64,000 nucleotides of DNA from an uncultured SAR86 cluster bacterium (GTDB lineage Bacteria > Pseudomonadota > Gammaproteobacteria > Magnimaribacterales > AG-339-G14). How positions within the stretch are numbered: position 1 is the stretch's first letter; the number at the start of each line of letters is the position of its first letter. Where the stretch lies: assembly GCA_902594855.1 (NCBI GenBank), contig CACJNS010000003.1, forward strand, positions 1-64,000. Reading direction: 5' to 3'. Of the stretch, positions 58,408 to 64,000 are shown in pieces. The notes under the pieces were generated by a model. That model did not search any database, was not told where the DNA came from, and saw nothing but the letters and a program-made list of their open reading frames with translations. Both the position numbers and the translations under genes were made by a program.

Positions 58408-59789
58408 CAGGCCTCCATAAGAACTCTTCTGACTTCTTCAAGGGTTGTGACACCCTCTTGAATAAGTTTTTGACCTGATTCTTCAAGAAAATCATGCTGT
58501 GGATCGATAATATCCCTGACTTTCTTTTCAGAAAAATCATCGTTAATAAGTTCTTTAACGTTTTGATCGACATCTAAAATTTCAAAAATACCTTGCCTCC
58601 CAGAATAAGTTTCTCCATCTGATGAAAGTTTTCTTACCAGTCGTTGTGAAATTATTGTTCTTAACGATGAAGCTAATAAATAAGGTTCAACGCCCATGTC
58701 TATCAATCTAGTAATTGCACCCAAGGTATCATTGGTGTGAATCGTTGATAAAACCAAGTGACCAGTTAGAGAAGCCTGAATTGCAATCTCAGCTGTTTCT
58801 TTGTCCCTTATTTCACCAACCATTACCACATCTGGATCCTGTCTTAGAATTGCTCGCAGTCCAGCAGCAAAAGTCATTCCAACTTTATTATTAACTTGTG
58901 TTTGCCCAATACCGTCTACGGCATATTCAATAGGATCCTCAACCGTTAAAATGTTTCTACTCTGATCATTCAATAGGTTTAATCCAGCATATAAAGTTGT
59001 AGTTTTACCGGAACCAGTTGGCCCTGTTACTAATATAATTCCATTATTTTGAGAAAGGGACTTAGTGAATACTTCTTTTTGCCCTGCAGGCATTCCTAGA
59101 TCGTCTAAATTAAATTTTGCTTCAGACTTATCGAGAAGTCTGAGAACAATTCTTTCACCGTAATTAGAAGGTAAAGTTGATACTCTTAAATCTACCCATT
59201 TTTCCCCAAGCTTTAATGAGATTCTGCCGTCTTGAGGAATTCGTTTTTCAGCAATATCAAGGTTAGCCATGACTTTTATTCTGGCATTTAAAAGAGAGGC
59301 TATTCTGCTACTTGGAGAAAGTATTTCTTTTAATATACCGTCTACTCTAAACCTTATAGAGAGATTTTTTTCGTAAGGCTCTATGTGTATATCAGATGCA
59401 TTCGATTTAATTGCTTCCGATAAAACAGCATTAATTAGTCTGATTACGGGAGCTTCTGTTGAGTCATCCAGCAGATCTTCTGTTTTTGGTAAATCGGAAG
59501 CCAATTGTTCCAAATTAATTTGATCTCCAAGGCCATCAACAATATCTTCTGATTTATCGGTATTTTCTGAATAAAAAGATGAAATATGTTTGAAAAAATC
59601 TGCTCCAGATAATGATTTTATAACCAAAGGCATCTTAAATTTTGCCTCTAATTGAGATAATTTATTTAATTTAACATCGTCGGAAGTTAACACTTCCAAG
59701 TTATTTTCATTTATACCCGAAATAAAAATTCCATTTTCTCGTGCAAATTTATAGCTCAGTTGAAAATTTTGTGTATTTTTATTCTCCAT
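58407..59789 (-). CDS. gspE: Type II secretion ATPase E, without the tetracysteine domain
   Basis: VTGPTGSGKTTTLYA Walker A, RQDPDVVMVGEIRDKETAEIA, LSTIHTNDT. Confidence 0.95.
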   Translation of the reverse strand: MENKNTQNFQLSYKFARENGIFISGINENNLEVLTSDDVKLNKLSQLEAKFKMPLVIKSLSGADFFKHISSFYSENTDKSEDIVDGLGDQINLEQLASDLPKTEDLLDDSTEAPVIRLINAVLSEAIKSNASDIHIEPYEKNLSIRFRVDGILKEILSPSSRIASLLNARIKVMANLDIAEKRIPQDGRISLKLGEKWVDLRVSTLPSNYGERIVLRLLDKSEAKFNLDDLGMPAGQKEVFTKSLSQNNGIILVTGPTGSGKTTTLYAGLNLLNDQSRNILTVEDPIEYAVDGIGQTQVNNKVGMTFAAGLRAILRQDPDVVMVGEIRDKETAEIAIQASLTGHLVLSTIHTNDTLGAITRLIDMGVEPYLLASSLRTIISQRLVRKLSSDGETYSGRQGIFEILDVDQNVKELINDDFSEKKVRDIIDPQHDFLEESGQKLIQEGVTTLEEVRRVLMEA

Positions 59790-59792
59790 AAT

Positions 59793-61697
59793 CTATTGTT
59801 CGTCCAAAAACGTTTCGATGAGGCTCAGATCTACGACTGGTATACCTCTTTTCTCTAATAACATTTGTTCTGCTTTCAAATAGTTGTACTTTTCAGTGCT
59901 AATAGTTTGCATATCAGCAGCATTTTTAATTATTGTTGGTTTAAGGAACACGACAAGGTTTCTTTTCACCTTAGATTTTGACGTTGATTTAAAGAGATTC
60001 CCAAATACTGGAATATCTCCTAGTCCCGGAACTTTTCTTTCAACCTCTTGAATATCTTCATCGATCAAACCCCCAAGCACAACGGTCTGTCTATCCTCAA
60101 CCATGACTTTAGTTTGAATCTCTCTTTTATTTGTAATTATCTCTGACGCACTTTCTGTAATTGGCCCAAATAAACTGGAAACTTCTTGTTCGATATCAAG
60201 CCTAATTGAATCGCCGTCATTGATTTGCGGAGTTACCAAAAGTTTAATTCCTATTTCTTGACGATTGATAGTTCTGAAAGGATTCGCATTGTTTGCCCCT
60301 AGTGATTCTCCAGTGGTGATAGGAATTTCTTGTCCAACTAAAATAGAAGAGGTTTCATTATCCATGGTTAAGATAGAAGGTGTAGATAGGACATTTGAAT
60401 CAGAGTCTTTTGCAATAGCATTTAAAATAGATGCAAAGCTACTTTGACCCGCAACAATTTTTCCAATCCCAACCGCTATACCCTCAATTCCAAGTAATGA
60501 GGATGCTGCAACTGACTTAACTGTTCCTGCTAATCCCTCTTCTGCCAAGAGACTTGAGCTAGAAGCAGCAAAAGCACTTAAATCAGGATTTGGGCTTCCA
60601 AATCTTGTGCCAAATGCTGGTTGTTCAACACCATCGCCTTGAAAAAGAATCTGCACACCAAGATCTTTTGTAAGTTGTTCTGAGATTTCCACAATAATTG
60701 CTTCGACTAAGACCTGAGCTCTTCTGATATCAATTTTATCTATGACATCTTCTAATTGCCCTAGGATATCTGGATCTGCATTAATGATTAAAGAGTTTGT
60801 CTCTTTATGAGCTGATATCGATGTCTTAATTTTCCCGCCAGAATTTCCTTGAGGACTCTTATCTATATTTTCTGCAACATTGGTCAGAATATCCTTTATC
60901 TCCTCTGCGGATGCATATTTTAAATATCTGACTTTTAAACTTTTTGACTCACTAACTTCGTTATCTAAATCAAATGCTATGGATTTCATTTTTGTCGTAA
61001 CTTCTTGATTTCCAACCAACAAGACGGCATTAATACGATCAATTCCAAAAGCATTAAATTGTGCAGTTGTTCGGTTAGACGCACTCTTCAAATGCAGATC
61101 ATTCAGAATCTTAGCCATTTCTTTAGAAGAAGAATTTTTAAGAGAAATTAATTCAACGAGATCTTGATCAAGTCGATCTAACTCATTTGCAATATTCATG
61201 ATTTTTGTAATGTTCGATGCCTTATCTGCTATTAAAACTGCGTTTGCATCGACAAAAGCTTCAATATGACCTGACCTATTAGTAATAGGTTTCAATAAAG
61301 CTACTAAAGGCTTTGCAGAAATATTTTTTGGTCTAAAAACATTGATGGCCAATCCATCGGACAAGCTATTTTCAGAATAGTTAGCTTGAAATTCGGTTCT
61401 ACCAACGACTTCGGGAACTATTTTGGCAAGATTCCCATAATCAACTACAGAATAAGCGTGGGCAGCCATGACAGATTTAAATACTTCGTAAGCCTCATCA
61501 ATGCTTAAATCAATCTCAGATGCGACCGTTACCGAGCCTTTTACCCTGGGATCGACTACAAAGGTTTTATTGGTCACGCCGGCCATATCTGATATAAAAA
61601 CCTTGATGTCGGCATCACGTAAATTTATTTTTGCAGACGCCAATGACAAAGACGCACAGGCGAGCGCAAGGAGTAATATCCCTCTCGTAAAAATCAT
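59793..61697 (-). CDS. gspD: Type II secretin D
   Basis: N0/N1 repeats, VEAIIVEIS, VPGLGDIPVFGNLFKS secretin core. Confidence 0.95.
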   Translation of the reverse strand: MIFTRGILLLALACASLSLASAKINLRDADIKVFISDMAGVTNKTFVVDPRVKGSVTVASEIDLSIDEAYEVFKSVMAAHAYSVVDYGNLAKIVPEVVGRTEFQANYSENSLSDGLAINVFRPKNISAKPLVALLKPITNRSGHIEAFVDANAVLIADKASNITKIMNIANELDRLDQDLVELISLKNSSSKEMAKILNDLHLKSASNRTTAQFNAFGIDRINAVLLVGNQEVTTKMKSIAFDLDNEVSESKSLKVRYLKYASAEEIKDILTNVAENIDKSPQGNSGGKIKTSISAHKETNSLIINADPDILGQLEDVIDKIDIRRAQVLVEAIIVEISEQLTKDLGVQILFQGDGVEQPAFGTRFGSPNPDLSAFAASSSSLLAEEGLAGTVKSVAASSLLGIEGIAVGIGKIVAGQSSFASILNAIAKDSDSNVLSTPSILTMDNETSSILVGQEIPITTGESLGANNANPFRTINRQEIGIKLLVTPQINDGDSIRLDIEQEVSSLFGPITESASEIITNKREIQTKVMVEDRQTVVLGGLIDEDIQEVERKVPGLGDIPVFGNLFKSTSKSKVKRNLVVFLKPTIIKNAADMQTISTEKYNYLKAEQMLLEKRGIPVVDLSLIETFLDEQ

Positions 61698-61700
61698 ATT

Positions 61701-62528
61701 TTAATTTAGGTTAATTGTAAGGGTGATTGGGATACCGTCTCTGATAACACCAACCTCTATATTTCTAACTTTTTGGTTTAGTTCTCGTTCTAGATCAACA
61801 GTCGTTACCTTTTGACCGTTGAAGGATGTAAGGATGTCTCCGGGTTCTAAATTATCATCTTGAAAAAATGGTGAAGATTTCACCGGATTAACTCTTATTC
61901 CTAAAACTTCCCCATCTCTAATGACGGGATTGAATGAAATAAGCTCTTTGATTTCAAGATTTTCTAACCAATCTTTTGTTGCCACTTTGGATGGATCTAT
62001 GGATTGTTTAAAACCTTTATTTTTTATAACCTCGGCAAAAGATAAGCTTTCAAGTTTTCCGTTTCTTCTCAGATTAACAAATGTGTCATCTATAGATTCC
62101 ACTACAAGATTACCTGAAATTTTATCTCCAATTTTATAGCTCCTCTGTTTTTCATTTGGAAGACCAATAATGGCAACATTTTCTTCTTTAGATTTTACAA
62201 TTCCATACAATTTTATATTCAGATCAGTTTCAGGGCCTTTTTTATTGCTTTCAGAAGAATTAGCTATGGATTGATTGATAGCGCTTGCCTTAGCTGAAGA
62301 AAAAGGGTCCGAATTAAGCGCAACGTACTGTTGAGAAGTATTTACAACAGTAGAAGCTTTAAAATCTATGTCTGGAAACAATATGCTGTTGACAGAAGAA
62401 TAAAGTTGAACGGAAATAAAAATAGCAAAAACAGAAGCAAAAACTAGACGGAATTTAAGAGCAAATTCAGTTGCGTGATTAAAAAAGCTCTGAAAATCGA
62501 GTTTAATGCCAAAAATCATAAATCTCAT
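61701..62528 (-). CDS. gspC: Type II secretion protein C
   Basis: TM, HR domain, PDZ-like LEPGDILTSFNGQKV; first gene of the operon. Confidence 0.88.
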   Translation of the reverse strand: MRFMIFGIKLDFQSFFNHATEFALKFRLVFASVFAIFISVQLYSSVNSILFPDIDFKASTVVNTSQQYVALNSDPFSSAKASAINQSIANSSESNKKGPETDLNIKLYGIVKSKEENVAIIGLPNEKQRSYKIGDKISGNLVVESIDDTFVNLRRNGKLESLSFAEVIKNKGFKQSIDPSKVATKDWLENLEIKELISFNPVIRDGEVLGIRVNPVKSSPFFQDDNLEPGDILTSFNGQKVTTVDLERELNQKVRNIEVGVIRDGIPITLTINLN

Positions 62529-62559
62529 TATATATGTTTACTTAAAAACATAGTAATTT

Positions 62560-64000
62560 TTAGAAATTAACTTTAATACTGAATGAATATGATGTTGGAT
62601 ATTCGTATTGTTCTACCATTTCATCCAATTGAAAAACTTCATATTTTTCACCGGTTAAATTACCAAGCTTAAACCCTATTTCAAGATCATTGTTTCCATT
62701 ATAAATATAAGCAGTGTAATTAAAATCTAAAATTCCTGTACCTTGCTCAAAATAAGCAGGTGCGCCCTTAATTGGAGCTAATTCAGATATACGTTCTCCT
62801 GTGTAGTTATATGCAAGAATAACTTTGTGTGCATCCGTTTCATAGCCGAAAGTAAAGTTACCCAAAAAGTCTGACTGACCTTGCAGGCTTCTTTCTTCTT
62901 GAACAAACTGAGACGTTGTATCAACCTCTGAATTCATAAAGGTTAGATTGCTTCTTATGAAGAATGGGAAAAAATCATAAAAAATTTCAAATTCTGCACC
63001 GGTCATTTGACCTTCATCTACGTTTAAAAACTCTCTATAAAAAGTCCCTGGTTGAATTCCTTGTTCAATAGGATTTTTAAGATCTTTTGCAAACAATCCT
63101 GCAGAAAAATACTGACCACCATCACCAAAATACCATTCGTATCTAAAATCTAAATTGGTAATTTCGGTAATTTTTAGGTCAGGATTTCCCACGAAAGATC
63201 TGTTAGTGGCGGGATTAAAGAAAACAGACTGAGCTAATTCTCTAAAATTAGGCCTCACCACAGTCTCACTCACACCCAATCTTATTTGCATATTATTATC
63301 TAAGGTTTGAGTAAGAGTTATCGCAGGCAAAACTTTATCTAGCGCTAGATCGCTTCTGTCATTTTCAACTTTAGAGTATTTATTAAAGTTTGAAACATTG
63401 ATATCAGAATCTTCATACCTAAATCCGATTGACAATCTTAGAGAATCTGTAAATTGACCATCGATACCAGTGTAAAAAGCTAGTATTTCTGAATCTGCTT
63501 CGTAGTAATCAGCTGCTCCAGTAATCTCGTTTATTTCCCATGTGTCTGGACCGATATTTTGTTCTGCAAAAAGCTCCGTTAAAGGCTGAGTAAGAAATGT
63601 CTCATCAAATACGGTCGTAGCAGTTGGAGAGCGATCAAATTCAAAATTAGAAATTTGATTATCTCTTTCTTTGAAATAATAGGAAGCTCCAGCTTTAAAA
63701 TCCATGCTGACATTGCCAGCGATAATAAAGTATTTGATATCTGCCCCTATATCAACAACAGAGTCCTGAAGATCAAAAAACTTTAATCTAAATTTATCAT
63801 TCCTGTTGCCAAAATATCTCGTTCCATCTTCGTAGACTTCATATTGTGTATCAAGGTTATTAGGGGATTCTCTGGTGCTGTCTGCAAAGGATGTACGCCA
63901 ATTGAATTGCAAATCTCCCCAAAAGTGTTCTCCGGAAGCTTGGTTGGTCCAGACTTGTCTTTCAACCCACTCAACATAAGTTTTCTCCATTGGAAAATTA
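62560..64000 (-). CDS. TonB-dependent receptor C-terminal part, truncated by the window edge
   Basis: Beta-barrel repeats, VSETVVRPNFREL, NPDLKITEITNLDFRYEWYF, terminal SFSIKVNF; frame open to the window end. Confidence 0.85.
   Translation of the reverse strand, partial: NFPMEKTYVEWVERQVWTNQASGEHFWGDLQFNWRTSFADSTRESPNNLDTQYEVYEDGTRYFGNRNDKFRLKFFDLQDSVVDIGADIKYFIIAGNVSMDFKAGASYYFKERDNQISNFEFDRSPTATTVFDETFLTQPLTELFAEQNIGPDTWEINEITGAADYYEADSEILAFYTGIDGQFTDSLRLSIGFRYEDSDINVSNFNKYSKVENDRSDLALDKVLPAITLTQTLDNNMQIRLGVSETVVRPNFRELAQSVFFNPATNRSFVGNPDLKITEITNLDFRYEWYFGDGGQYFSAGLFAKDLKNPIEQGIQPGTFYREFLNVDEGQMTGAEFEIFYDFFPFFIRSNLTFMNSEVDTTSQFVQEERSLQGQSDFLGNFTFGYETDAHKVILAYNYTGERISELAPIKGAPAYFEQGTGILDFNYTAYIYNGNNDLEIGFKLGNLTGEKYEVFQLDEMVEQYEYPTSYSFSIKVNF

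Overview
The window is AT-rich, gene-dense bacterial chromosome. Gene content and order suggest a streamlined marine gammaproteobacterium, possibly SAR86-like; this is inferred from gene content only. I saw no rRNA, tRNA, CRISPR array, phage or IS element. Main blocks: (i) 4.2-10.3 kb, a voltage-gated cation channel, a TPR/beta-barrel protein, a CHASE2 adenylate cyclase, an outer-membrane protein and a cNMP-binding K+ channel; (ii) 10.4-26.8 kb, three consecutive TonB-dependent receptors with a type-B carboxylesterase, an S9 prolyl oligopeptidase, an LhgO-like FAD oxidoreductase and an AGCS symporter; (iii) 27.5-35.8 kb, a compressed holB-tmk-mltG-fabF-acpP-fabG-rpmF-rluC / rne locus; (iv) 35.8-52.5 kb, housekeeping genes (nudC, nhaB, dusA, mlaA, metG, fabD, argG, pdxJ, grxD and others); (v) 52.6-62.5 kb, a type II secretion operon gspC-N without gspH; (vi) a truncated TonB receptor at the right edge. 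Best leads: the putative cAMP/ion-channel module with a CavAb-like DD selectivity filter; a GspE that lacks the tetracysteine zinc domain; a possible H-type pseudoknot in the rne leader; two genes with no in-frame ATG/GTG/TTG start; and a strong end-to-end packing pattern (five convergent pairs overlapping by exactly 4 nt, four divergent pairs with start codons 10-37 nt apart).
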